A DNA stretch of 64,000 nucleotides from the NCBI GenBank assembly GCA_963662155.1, contig OY759269.1:2170501-2234500 (forward strand), in the 5' to 3' direction. Position numbers and translations under genes: made by a program. The notes beneath the pieces are model-generated. The model was not told the DNA's origin, ran no database searches, and worked only from the letters and a program-made list of their open reading frames with translations. Below, piece after piece: positions 37,283 through 47,204 of this stretch. Within the stretch, counting starts at the first letter, position 1; each line of letters begins with the position of its first letter. The stretch is from Lamellibrachia columna. Its lineage: Eukaryota; Annelida; Polychaeta; Sabellida; Siboglinidae.

Positions 37283-39664
37283 ATGCACCGGCCGCGACAA
37301 AACACATATGATTCTTCCTGTTCATCGGTGTCTAGCATCGATCATGGCTCAGTGACCTCAGTGACACTGAACCAACATGGGTTTTACAGAAAAAATGTCT
37401 TTCCTCTGGAAGGACGTCAGCAGTTCATGGGATGGCAGAGGGAAGATAGGGCCCAGTGGCAAGGCAATAAACCCACCTCCCGTGGGTTCTATGGAAGGGA
37501 ACCAAAAGACAGGGTGAACACTGGGAGCAAGACATCCCTTGCCCACCAGTTTTTACAAAGACACAGGACGTCGAACCTGTCTTCTCAGAGTTCCTTCAGC
37601 ACCAGCACTGGGTCCCTGTCGACCGACTGCGATATGTCTCACATGCACACTGCAGTGAGTGACCAGGGCCGGCCGGACAGAAGAGACTTGAGAGATGACC
37701 GCTTGTCCATCCCGATGCCCCTGCCGGCCGAGGACATATTGATGAACCTTGGATTCTGCCAGTCAGATCACTTCATTCCGAAGAGATTCCTGCATGACTG
37801 GGTGGACAAGACTCGCCATATTCAGGACCAGCATAGGGAGCATGTAAGTCAGCAATGGATCAACGACGCTGTTGATTTCCGTCTCCGCCAGATGACGCAG
37901 GAGCACCTGCCCGGCAGGTCAGAGAATGGGTTCTCTGGTGACAGCAGCAACTTTGGTGGGGGCGAATTCAGTGAAGACAGTTTGTTGCAGCACAAGCAGA
38001 GTTCTGTCGCAGATGACATGTATGGTGAGACCGTGTCTTCAGGCAATGGATGGCAGTTGCAGAAAGCTCATGAGTTGAGGGCTGTGCCTGAGAGGAACCC
38101 AACACTGCTGCTCGGCTCAGAGCATGAGAAACTGAGGAAGAAGCGATGGGAACGGTTCGCATCTCAACGCAGTCGAAGTCTCGCCACCATCCTGCAGGAA
38201 CCCATGGACACTGGGGCACCGGTCAAATGTCAGGACACTGGGGGAGAGCAGGGCGAGGAGATGGGAAAAGGGACTGCTGATGACAGTCTGGGAGTGCAGG
38301 GTTGGCCAGAAGAGGGAGACTTAATAATAGATGATCTGGGAGAGGGCTGGAATCAGCAGAGTTCAGGTGATGTCCCTGTGGAGAAGACTGAGACTGAGGA
38401 AGGATGCGTGGCGCCCACTGAGCACCACTGGGTGATGAAGGAGCACCAAGATGTGAAGACGTACAAAGGCTTGACAACCATCATCAGTGAAGAAGAACCT
38501 CCGCGTTTGTCACATTGCAGTCTGTCATCTACAGGGCTGCCTTTTATTGTAGTGAGTAGTAGTAGCAGCAGCAGCCTTCACCACTCAGACAGCCTTGAAG
38601 TAGACAACATCCTCAACAATCCACAGTTCCTCGCTCCCACCAAAGTGGACGACTCTGGGTTCCAGTCGATAGCTGAGTCACTCTTGTCGGTCAGCCGAAA
38701 CTCAAACCTGTCCTCCACCAGTCACTCACCCATGACCATCTCCCCAGTGACCGTCATAGAGGTAGACTGTCTGGATATCCAGGAAGAGATCAGGGACATG
38801 GATTTACTAGTGGACGATGCTGAGAGCTCAGTGCAACAGACAACATTGGTCATCCCCGATGACACCTGTTACCACGACGACAGCTCTGAAGGAGCGTCAG
38901 CATGCTCAACAACATATTATGACACAGAACAATGGCTGAGTAGTTCAGAACTGCAGTACGACATTGAAAGTAACTCAAAGCATTCCAAGGATGAATCGTC
39001 CATGTGCCGATGTACAAGTGTACCAGCATACCTCCCCAGCTTCGAGGAGGATGAATTCAAGTACAACTTCCCCTTCAGGGATTCACAACAGAATTTGTGC
39101 ATTGACGTGAACGGTCTGTTTGGTGAATCATCTGAGGAGGCAGAACATGGGTACGGGAGTGAGGGGGTCCCAGACAACTGGTCTACATCTGATCTCGCCA
39201 GTGACGAGCCAACTGTGTCTGACAGCGTCACACAGACACCGCCGTATTGGGACACCGCCGAGATCGCATTGTATCTGTCGTTACATGTCATGCCCTATCT
39301 GTGCGGGAAGTGTCAGTTCTATATCATGAAAGTACATCCGAGCAAGACTTCATCAGAGTCACTGGACACTTGGCACAACAACGAGCTCTTCCCCTCCTTA
39401 TACGAGACATACAGTAACACATCCACTAACGCACGCATTCAGAGTGCCACAGAGCCAACTCAAATTGATGTTACGGAGGAGCGATTTGGTATAACAAATC
39501 AGGTGAAGAAAAAGCGAGCATGCAATGTCAGCCACAGTTTGTTAGATGTGGGGAACAGTGGCGCCTCCTGTATTCATATGACAGTACCACAGGATGACCT
39601 AGGGGAATTCAATCAGCCTGGGAAAAGTGCATTTGTGCAGCTGAAGAAGGGATGGAAGGAATAG
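37283..39664 (+). CDS. Intronless 793-codon ORF, KRAP/ITPRID/TESPA1-like (putative IP3-receptor-binding motif)
   Basis: This is the only long open frame in the window with non-repetitive, gene-like composition. The ATG at 37283 has A at -3 and an in-frame TGA lies 16 codons upstream (37235), so this start is likely. The frame ends in TAG at 39662. A Ser-rich lead (residues about 95-120) precedes EDILMNLGF (150-158) and IPKRFL (165-170). The spacing and residues recall the KRAP IP3-receptor-binding motif of ITPRID1/2 and TESPA1, which anchor IP3 receptors. A basic stretch KLRKKRWERF lies near residue 285. The rest is acidic and Ser-rich, with a Ser run near 430. The C-terminal coiled coil expected in ITPRID2 is not seen. 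The ORF sits in the giant intron of the coiled-coil gene, on the same strand. It could be a nested gene or a retrocopy. No AATAAA follows within 170 bases. The family call is from motif memory. Confidence 0.62.
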   Translation: MHRPRQNTYDSSCSSVSSIDHGSVTSVTLNQHGFYRKNVFPLEGRQQFMGWQREDRAQWQGNKPTSRGFYGREPKDRVNTGSKTSLAHQFLQRHRTSNLSSQSSFSTSTGSLSTDCDMSHMHTAVSDQGRPDRRDLRDDRLSIPMPLPAEDILMNLGFCQSDHFIPKRFLHDWVDKTRHIQDQHREHVSQQWINDAVDFRLRQMTQEHLPGRSENGFSGDSSNFGGGEFSEDSLLQHKQSSVADDMYGETVSSGNGWQLQKAHELRAVPERNPTLLLGSEHEKLRKKRWERFASQRSRSLATILQEPMDTGAPVKCQDTGGEQGEEMGKGTADDSLGVQGWPEEGDLIIDDLGEGWNQQSSGDVPVEKTETEEGCVAPTEHHWVMKEHQDVKTYKGLTTIISEEEPPRLSHCSLSSTGLPFIVVSSSSSSSLHHSDSLEVDNILNNPQFLAPTKVDDSGFQSIAESLLSVSRNSNLSSTSHSPMTISPVTVIEVDCLDIQEEIRDMDLLVDDAESSVQQTTLVIPDDTCYHDDSSEGASACSTTYYDTEQWLSSSELQYDIESNSKHSKDESSMCRCTSVPAYLPSFEEDEFKYNFPFRDSQQNLCIDVNGLFGESSEEAEHGYGSEGVPDNWSTSDLASDEPTVSDSVTQTPPYWDTAEIALYLSLHVMPYLCGKCQFYIMKVHPSKTSSESLDTWHNNELFPSLYETYSNTSTNARIQSATEPTQIDVTEERFGITNQVKKKRACNVSHSLLDVGNSGASCIHMTVPQDDLGEFNQPGKSAFVQLKKGWKE

Positions 39665-39842
39665 GGATCTACAGGAAACAAGAGGCATCATGGTGGGCCT
39701 TACAAGACATGGTGGGCCTTACAAGCAGGCTTTATTGATGATTATTAAGGATGTGTACACCGTGGTTGGGAAATCACTGACATACTTGGATCTTGTATAT
39801 CCTGTTGTCATTCTTCTGATGTGGTTGGATTAACATTGATCA
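39665..39842 (+). other. Proximal 3' sequence of the KRAP-like ORF
   Basis: There is a direct duplication of CATGGTGGGCCTTACAAG just after the stop. There is no AATAAA or ATTAAA before the 22-bp array, so the transcript may run into the array or use a non-canonical signal. Confidence 0.4.
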
Positions 39843-41504
39843 TGTACAGGACACTGTGCCGCAGTGCACAGGACACTGTGCCGGAGTGCACAGGACACTG
39901 TGCTGCAGTGCACAGGACACTGCCGCAGTGCACAGGACACTGTGTTGCAGTGCACAGGACACTGTGCCGCAGTGCACAGTACACTGTGCCGCAGTGTACA
40001 GGACACTGTGCCGCAGTGTACAGGACACTGCTGCAGTGTACATGACACTGTGCTGCAGTGTACATGACACTGTGCTGCAGTGTACAGGACACTGTGCTGC
40101 AGTGTACAGGACACTGTGCTGCAGTGCACAGGACACTGTGCTGCAGTGCACAGGACACTGTGCTGCAGTGCACAGGACACTGTGCTGCAGTGCACAGGAC
40201 ACTGTGCTGCAGTGCACAGGACACTGTGCTGCAGTGCACAGGACACTGTGCTGCAGTGCACAGGACACTGTGCTGCAGTGCACAGGACACTGTGCTGCAG
40301 TGCACAGGACACTGTGCTGCAGTGTACAGGACACTGTGCTGCAGTGAACAGGACACTGTGCTGCAGTGCACAGGACACTGTGCTGCAGTGCACAGGACAC
40401 TGTGCTGCAGTGCACAGGACACTGTGCTGCAGTGCACAGGACACTGTGCTGCAGTGCACAGGACACTGTGCTGCAGTGCACAGGACACTGTGCTGCAGTG
40501 CACAGGACACTGTGCTGCAGTGCACAGGACACTGTGCTGCAGTGCACAGGACACTGTGCTGCAGTGCACAGGACACTGTGCTGCAGTGCACAGGACACTG
40601 TGCTGCAGTGCACAGGACACTGTGCTGCAGTGCACAGGACACTGTGCTGCAGTGCACAGGACACTGTGCTGCAGTGCACAGGACACTGTGCTGCAGTGCA
40701 CAGGACACTGTGCTGCAGTGCACAGGACACTGTGCTGCAGTGGACAGGACACTGTGCTGCAGTGCACAGGACACTGTGCTGCAGTGTACAGGACACTGTG
40801 CTGCAGTGCACAGGACACTGTGCTGCAGTGCACAGGACACTGTGCTGCAGTGCACAGGACACTGTGCTGCAGTGTACAGGACACTGTGCTGCAGTGTACA
40901 GGACACTGTGCTGCAGTGTACAGGACACTGTGCTGCAGTGTACAGGACACTGTGCTGCAGTGTACAGGACACTGTGCTGCAGTGCACAGGACACTGTGCT
41001 GCAGTGTACAGGACACTGTGCTGCAGTGCACAGGACACTGTGCTGCAGTGCACAGGACACTGTGCTGCAGTGTACAGGACACTGTGCTGCAGTGTACAGG
41101 ACACTGTGCTGCAGTGCACAGGACACTGTGCTGCAGTGCACAGGACACTGTGCTGCAGTGTACAGGACACTGTGCTGCAGTGTACAGGACACTGTGCTGC
41201 AGTGCACAGGACACTGTGCTGCAGTGCACAGGACACTGTGCTGCAGTGCACAGGACACTGTGCTGCAGTGCACAGGACACTGTGCTGCAGTGCACAGGAC
41301 ACTGTGCTGCAGTGCACAGGACACTGTGCTGCAGTGTACATGACACTGTGCTGCAGTGTACATGACACTGTGCTGCAGTGTACAGGACACTGTGCTGCAG
41401 TGTACAGGACACTGTGCTGCAGTGTACAGGACACTGTGCTGCAGTGCACAGGACACTGTGCTGCAGTGTACAGGACACTGTGCTGCAGTGTACAGGACAC
41501 TGTT
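39843..41504. repeat. 22-bp minisatellite, about 75 copies
   Basis: The unit is ACACTGTGCTGCAGTGCACA plus GG, with a C/T variant (CAGTGTACAGG) and a more diverged 5' edge. Each unit has a CACTG..CAGTG inverted repeat around CTGCAG. Long frames in all phases are artefacts. Confidence 0.96.
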
Positions 41505-41628
41505 TTGTCAAATTGACATTTCATTGACACTTGAAGTATGAATCCTATGATTGTCTTCAGATAATATCTAGTTGAGTCTGACCCAGTCGTGTTGAATGAT
41601 GAAGCTGAATGTTCTCATCACATTAATT

Positions 41629-41780
41629 CAACACTTTAATGAGTGTTCCATGACATTAATTTGTTAAACACTTTAATGAGTGTTCCATGACATTAATTTG
41701 TTAAACATTTTAATGAGTGTTCCATGACATTAATTTGTTAAACACTTTAATGAGTGTTCCATGACATTAGTTTGTTAAAC
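41629..41780. repeat. 37-bp repeat, about 4 copies
   Basis: The unit starts ACACTTTAATGAGTGTTCCA and ends AATTTGTTAA. Confidence 0.9.
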
Positions 41781-41799
41781 ACAACAATGTGAATGTGAT

Positions 41800-41990
41800 G
41801 TGAATGATGTTGTTATCAACATGTTCATGTGAATCATGTTGTTATCAACATGTTTATGTGAATGCTGTTGTTATCAACATGTGCATGTGAATGATGTTGT
41901 TATCAGCATATGCATGTGAGTGATGTTGTTATCAACATGTGCATGTGAATGATGTTGTTATCAACATGTGCATGTGAATGATGTTGTTAT
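41800..41990. repeat. 29-bp repeat, about 7 copies
   Basis: The unit is AACATGTGCATGTGAATGAT followed by GTTGTTATC. Confidence 0.9.
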
Positions 41991-42471
41991 TAGTGATACT
42001 GATAGTCAGTACTAGACCAGACCAGTAAGACTTCATAAGAACAGGCATTTCGGGCTTCTTCAAATGTCAAAAACTTCCTATTTTATAACAGGGTTAATTA
42101 ATGATAAATCTCCCTTTGATTTTGCATGTTTATAAGTGTGAAATATCAAGACTGTAGACGTCTTCTTTAGTTGTTATGTAACAGTATTTGTTGTTATACA
42201 TAATCCATTAAATATGTGGATTGTCCTTGTTATATAATCTGCAAGAAAATGTGACATGACATTAGGTTGCATGTATCTGAATAATATACTTTCACACAAG
42301 TCTCTGTCTGTGCTGGTGATCACCGTAATTATGACATAGAGAAATAATTGTTAAGAGAAATGTTGGTAATGGTAAGATCATATATGGATGCGTGAAACTC
42401 TGTTTTTTTTTGTAGGTTCTATGGTTTTGTTGAATATGTGTAAAAATTATTTAAGATCATTTCATCTCAGT

Positions 42472-42548
<77 letters not shown>

Positions 42549-42930
42549 AATGTGAGTAGTGATGTTGTACCAGTTTAAGAGGGAAACAGAAAATAAAGTT
42601 GTCGCAAAAAATATGTTGTTGATGTCAGACAGAATGTTTTCATTGAAACTCTGAAACTGCCGTCATTCATCTAAGAAAGACTGTATGCTACTACTATAAG
42701 CAATGAAACAATGCAACTGGTGAATCAACTGTATATTGAAAAGCAACATTATGTACACACATTACATAAAAGCAGACATGTACACATATTATGTATGCAG
42801 AATATGTGCACATATTATGTACACACATTACGTAGACACATTTACAGTGTCAACAGTGATTAATGTTACTTACCAGTCATGACAATTGTAATTTCCAAAA
42901 GTGGTTAAATAACAGTCTTCCCAGTTTGAC
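41991..42930. other. Non-coding stretch with a (TA)n microsatellite
   Basis: A pure (TA)n tract of about 68 bases lies at 42474-42541. An AATAAA occurs at about 42592. The rest is unique AT-rich sequence with a few TTATGTACACACATTA repeats near 42745-42840. Confidence 0.7.
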
Positions 42931-42944
42931 GCCAACCTGGAGCC

Positions 42945-43505
42945 AGTCTGGAGACAGCCTGGAGCCAGCCTGGAGACAGTCTGGAGACAGCCTGGAGCCA
43001 GCCTGGAGCCAGTCTGGAGACAGCCTGGAGCCAGCCTGGAGCCAGCCTGGAGACAGTCTGGAGCCAGCCTGGAGACAGTCTGGAGACAGCCTGGAGCCAG
43101 CCTGGAGACAGTCTGGAGACAGTCTGGAGACAGCCTGGAGCCAGCCTGGAGCCAGCCTGGAGCCAGCCTGGAGCCAGCCTGGAGACAGTCTGGAGCCAGC
43201 CTGGAGCCAGCCTGGAGACAGCCTGGAGACAGCCTGGAGACAGCCTGGAGACAGCCTGGAGCCAGCCTGGAGCCAGCCTGGAGCCAGTCTGGAGCCAGCC
43301 TGGAGCCAGCCTGGAGCCAGCCTGGAGACAGTCTGGAGACAGTCTGGAGACAGTCTGGAGACAGTCTGGAGCCAGTCTGGAGACAGTCTGGAGCCAGCCT
43401 GGAGCCAGCCTGGAGACAGTCTGGAGACAGCCTGGAGCCAGCCTGGAGCCAGTCTGGAGACAGCCTGGAGACAGCCTGGAGCCAGCCTGGAGCCAGTCTG
43501 GAGCC
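42945..43505. repeat. 11-bp minisatellite, about 51 copies
   Basis: The units are CTGGAGCCAGC, CTGGAGACAGC and CTGGAGACAGT. Open frames on both strands are due to the unit. Confidence 0.95.
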
Positions 43506-43676
43506 TGGAACCTGTTGTCACTCCCACTGCAATGGTGAAGCAGTCCACGCAGTACAGACAGTAGCCACTGCCTGGTGCCTTGGACAATCAGGTCTGAGAC
43601 TTACAGTTACATTTGGCAAAATGTAAGATAATAAAATGAACTCTGTATAATAATGTACAGCAAAAGTCTCCCGTCT

Positions 43677-43825
43677 TCCATCTCCCTTGTCTTGACCCAT
43701 CTGCCCTTTCTTGACCCCTCTCCTCTATCTTAACCCATCTCCCCTATCTTGACCCATCTCCCCTCTCTTGACCCCTATCCCCTCTCTTGACCCCTCTACC
43801 CTCTTGACCCATTTCCCCTATCCCC
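43677..43825. repeat. Pyrimidine-rich irregular repeat
   Basis: Copies of CTTGACCCATCTCCCCTAT of varied length form a homopyrimidine-rich tract. Confidence 0.8.
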
Positions 43826-44127
43826 TCCCTCATGCTGGACGAGTCTTCCAGTAGTATGGAGGTGTTATTAGATGACTCTAAGCTGCTGGTTGGCATTCAC
43901 AACTTTCACATTTAGCACTACAGTGTACACCATAAAAAATCAAGTGTGTTAAGATATCAAAAATCATTGACATATTTTTTTTATCCAGTAATAAATATGA
44001 CAGCTTTAGACACATTAAATTCAGAATTTTCAAACAATCCACAAACAAAAAACACCCAAACATTGTTTCTGAGAGAGATAAAATTTTATTAACGTGTTCT
44101 ATAGTTACATTCCTTCCACCATTCATT
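43826..44127. other. Non-coding, nothing recognised
   Basis: It is unique sequence between two arrays. A short minus-strand open segment has no support. Confidence 0.5.
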
Positions 44128-44690
44128 AATCCCATCATGAATATTCTAATTTGTAGTGTGTGAATAGAATCAGGTTAATTGATATTCTAATTTGTAGTGT
44201 GTGAATAGAATCAGGTTCATCGATATTTAATTTGTAGTGTGTGAATAGAATCAGGTTCATTGATATTTAATTTGTAGTGTGTGAATAGAATCAGGTTCGT
44301 TGATATTTAATTTGAAGTGTGTGAATAGAATCAGGTTCGCTGATATTTAATTTGAAGTGTGTAAATAGAATCAGGTTCGTTGATATTTAATTTGTAGTGT
44401 GTGAATAGAATCAAGTTTGTTGATATTCTAATTTGTAGTGTGTAAATAGAATCAGGTTCATTGATATTCTAATTTGTAGTGTGTAAATAGAATCAGGTTC
44501 GTTGATATTTAATTTGTAGTGTGTGAATAGAATCAAGTTCGTTGATATTCTAATTTGTAGTGTGTGAATAGAATCAGGTTTGTTGATATTCTAATTTGTA
44601 GTGTGTAAATAGAATCAGGTTTGTTGATATTCTAATTTGTAGTGTGTAAATAGAATCAGGTTCATTGATATTCTAATTTGTAGTGTGAAT
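44128..44690. repeat. 39-41 bp AT-rich minisatellite, about 14 copies
   Basis: The unit contains TTTGTAGTGTGTGAATAGAA and TCAGGTTCATTGATATT. Length varies through the presence or absence of CT after ATATT. Confidence 0.93.
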
Positions 44691-44904
44691 AGTTTAAATA
44701 ATATATGAATAAAAAAGTGTGTACTTTTGTTGAAATCGTCATAAAAATGGACTTTGATTGTTATATCTGGTAACTTGTGAAAGTGTGAACAGCCATACAT
44801 CATTGCATGTAGAGCTGGACCACTTTTGCTTTTTTTTACCAAATTTCAATCAGACCTGGTAAAATTATTTCACTGAAACTAAATAACAAATGTGTACAGA
44901 TGAG

Positions 44905-45440
44905 CCAACAAGCCACTGTGGATACTAGAGCCAACAAGCCACTGTGGATACTAGAGCCAGCAAGCCGTTGTGGATACTAGAGCCAACAAGCCACTGTGGA
45001 TACTAGAGCCAACAAGCCACTGTGGATACTAGAGCCAACAAGCCATTGTGGATACTAGAGCCAGCAAGCCATTGTGGATACTAGAGCCAGCAAGCTGCTG
45101 TGGATACTAGAGCCAGCAAGCCATTGTGGATACTAGAGCCAACAAGCCACTGTGGATACTAGAGCCAGCAAGCCGTTGTGGATACTAGAGCCAACAAGCC
45201 ATTGTGGATACTAGAGCCAACAAGCCATTGTGGATACTAGAGCCAGCAAGCTGCTGTGGATACTAGAGCCAGGAAGCCGCTGTGGATACTAGGGCCAGCA
45301 AGCCACTGTGGATACTAGAGCCAACAAGCCACTGTGGATACTAGAGCCAGCAAGCTGCTGTGGATACTAGAGCCAGCAAGCCACTGTGGATACTAGAGCC
45401 AGCAAGCCACTGTGGATACTAGAGCCAGCAAGCTGCTGTG
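44905..45440. repeat. 26-bp minisatellite, about 20 copies
   Basis: The unit is GAGCCAGCAAGCCACTGTGG followed by ATACTA, with CCAACA and CTGCTG variants. Confidence 0.94.
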
Positions 45441-45514
45441 GAGACTTGATATGTTCAGTTCAGCGTGAAATGTTTCTAAAATGACAGGAATGAAAAAATC
45501 AAATTAACCTGATT

Positions 45515-45705
45515 TAACAACATTTAACAAGATTGCCATCCAAGGCAAAACACCCAGATGTCAAGTGGACAAGGAAGCCATTGGCTTATCAAGATTCCAA
45601 GTGTTCATCTATGTGTAATCTGCCCTCCTAAGAAATTTGTCAACTTTGTTTTTAAACATATTCACACTGTTGACAATTACACAATCCGTAGATAATGAGA
45701 ATGAG
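45515..45705 (-). mobile_element. 3' tail of the same LINE family
   Basis: Read on the minus strand, the segment ends in the family tail (GCCTTGGATGGCAATCTTGT, then repeated TTAAAT) and carries a piece of the ORF2 C-terminus. It lies about 25 bases upstream of the 32-bp array that feeds exon 8. Confidence 0.75.
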
Positions 45706-45728
45706 TACTTTTGAGGCGGGACTTTTAA

Positions 45729-46392
45729 GATATCATTGATGTGTACTTGCAGACTGAAAGGATATCATTGATGTGTACTTGCAGACTGAAAGGATATCAT
45801 TGATGTGTACCTGCAGACTGAAGGGATATCATTGATGTGTACCTGCAGACCGAAGGGATATCATTAATGTGTACTTGCAGACCGAAGGGATATCATTGAT
45901 GTGTACCTGCAGACTGAAGGGATATCATTGATGTGTACCTGCAGACTGAAGGGATATCATTGATGTGTACTTGCAGACTGAAGGGATATCATTGATGTGT
46001 ACCTGCAGACTGAAGGGATATCATTGATGTGTACTTGCAGACTGAAGGGATATCATTGATGTGTACCTGCAGACTGAAGGGATATCATTGATATGTACCT
46101 GCAGACTGAACGGATATCATTGATGTGTACTTGCAGACTGAAGGGATATCATTGATGTGTACTTGCAGACTGAAGGGATATCATTGATGTGTACTTGCAG
46201 ACTGAAGGGATATCATTGATGTGTACCTGCAGACTGAAGGGATATCATTGATGTGTACCTGCAGACTGAAGGGATATCATTGATGTGTACCTGCAGACTG
46301 AAGGGATATCATTGATGTGTACTTGCAGACTGAAGGGATATCATTGATGTGTACTTGCAGACTGAAGGGATATCATTGATGTGTACTTGCAG
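45729..46392. repeat. 32-bp array carrying copies of the exon 8 acceptor
   Basis: The unit is GATATCATTGATGTGTACTT followed by GCAGACTGAAGG. There are about 20.5 copies. The end of each unit reproduces the true splice junction TGTACTTGCAG|ACTGAAGG of exon 8, which is formed by the last copy. A C variant (GTACCTGCAG) alternates with T. Confidence 0.95.
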
Positions 46393-46633
46393 ACTGAAGG
46401 GAGCAGGCCCCAGGGAGCACAAAAAGGAGCCGGAGAGCGATTATGGGCTGGAGGGAGATGCGGCGGAGCTGGAGAAGGAGTCAGCCCAGGTGAGACAGGA
46501 GTTGGAGCAGATGTTTGACACGGAGCGCATGAAGGCTGCATGGAGGAACATGGTCACCCCAAAGAAAACCAAGAAACACATTGCCATGGCAACGACCAGC
46601 GCTGAAGCCGTGTTGCGGAGGCAAGGGCAACAG
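46393..46633 (+). CDS. Exon 8 in window (phase 2-0), start of the coiled-coil part
   Basis: The acceptor is gtgtacttgcag|A and the donor CAACAG|gtggg. It encodes LKGAGPREHKKEPESDYGLE, an acidic helix (AAELEKESAQVRQELEQMF), then a basic segment (VTPKKTKKHIAMA) and AEAVLRRQGQQ. The acceptor and the first ten or so exon bases are the last copy of a 32-bp tandem array, so about twenty near-identical decoy acceptors lie directly upstream. The phase fits exon 7 exactly. Confidence 0.72.
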
Positions 46634-46822
46634 GTGGGTTTATTTTTTTCTCCTTTTTTGGAAAGTTTGTTGTATGTATTGATTTGCAAGATGGTGTAAT
46701 ATAAATCATTAAAATTGTACCTACCCTAAGTGTTTGTATCACTGCCCACAAATGGAAGAGTTGTCACAACAAATATTTCTTAGGATATCAAGTTTCATTT
46801 ATGAAAAGGTTTATAAGGAAAT
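46634..46822. other. Intron 8 start
   Basis: It is a plain intron with a T-rich start after the donor. No gene. Confidence 0.5.
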
Positions 46823-47188
46823 ATTGAAAATAAGTTAGATATCTGTCAGAATACTGCTATTGCTCTACGGAGATTTTGGAACCTTCACGATTCCTTTATC
46901 AGTGTTTGAATGGGCTGCTGTCCGGTGTCATGTGACCTGGATGTTGATTGTCACATGACAGCAGCTCCATCACTGGGATGTTGGAGAATGAAAAGTGAAG
47001 CTATTAAAATTAGTGAGAAGAACCTAGAGATAAACCGAGATGGCGGCTACAACATTTCAACGATTTTCATGCAGCCTGCTGTCATGTGACAATCAACATC
47101 AAGGTCACATGACACTGGACAACAGCTAATTTTTAATGCTCAAGAAGGAACCACGAAGGTTCCAAAAGCTATCTAACTTATTTTCAAT
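46823..47188. mobile_element. Foldback (inverted-repeat) element, MITE-like
   Basis: ATTGAAAATAAGTTAGATA at 46823 is the exact reverse complement of the end of the element at 47170-47188. The arms continue inward with imperfect pairing (TTTGGAACCTTC, GTGTCATGTGACC, GATGTTGATTGTCACATGAC) to about 46964 and 47078, leaving a spacer of about 110 bases. No open frame lies inside. It is probably a non-autonomous DNA element in the intron between exons 8 and 9. Confidence 0.7.
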
Positions 47189-47204
47189 GTGAATGTGCAG
47201 ACGG

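Noticed and set aside
39808..41530. Cys-rich frames in several phases (CTLQHSVLCTAAQCPVH)
   Set aside because: A 22-bp repeat with no stop in most phases; no conserved start; found on both strands.
42863..43587. Frames with WSQPGDSLEPA or SRLAPGWLQ repeats
   Set aside because: An 11-bp satellite gives an 11-residue period in every phase.
46341..46751. Minus-strand frames opposite exon 8
   Set aside because: Shadows of the real plus-strand exon, which has splice signals and a coiled-coil product.
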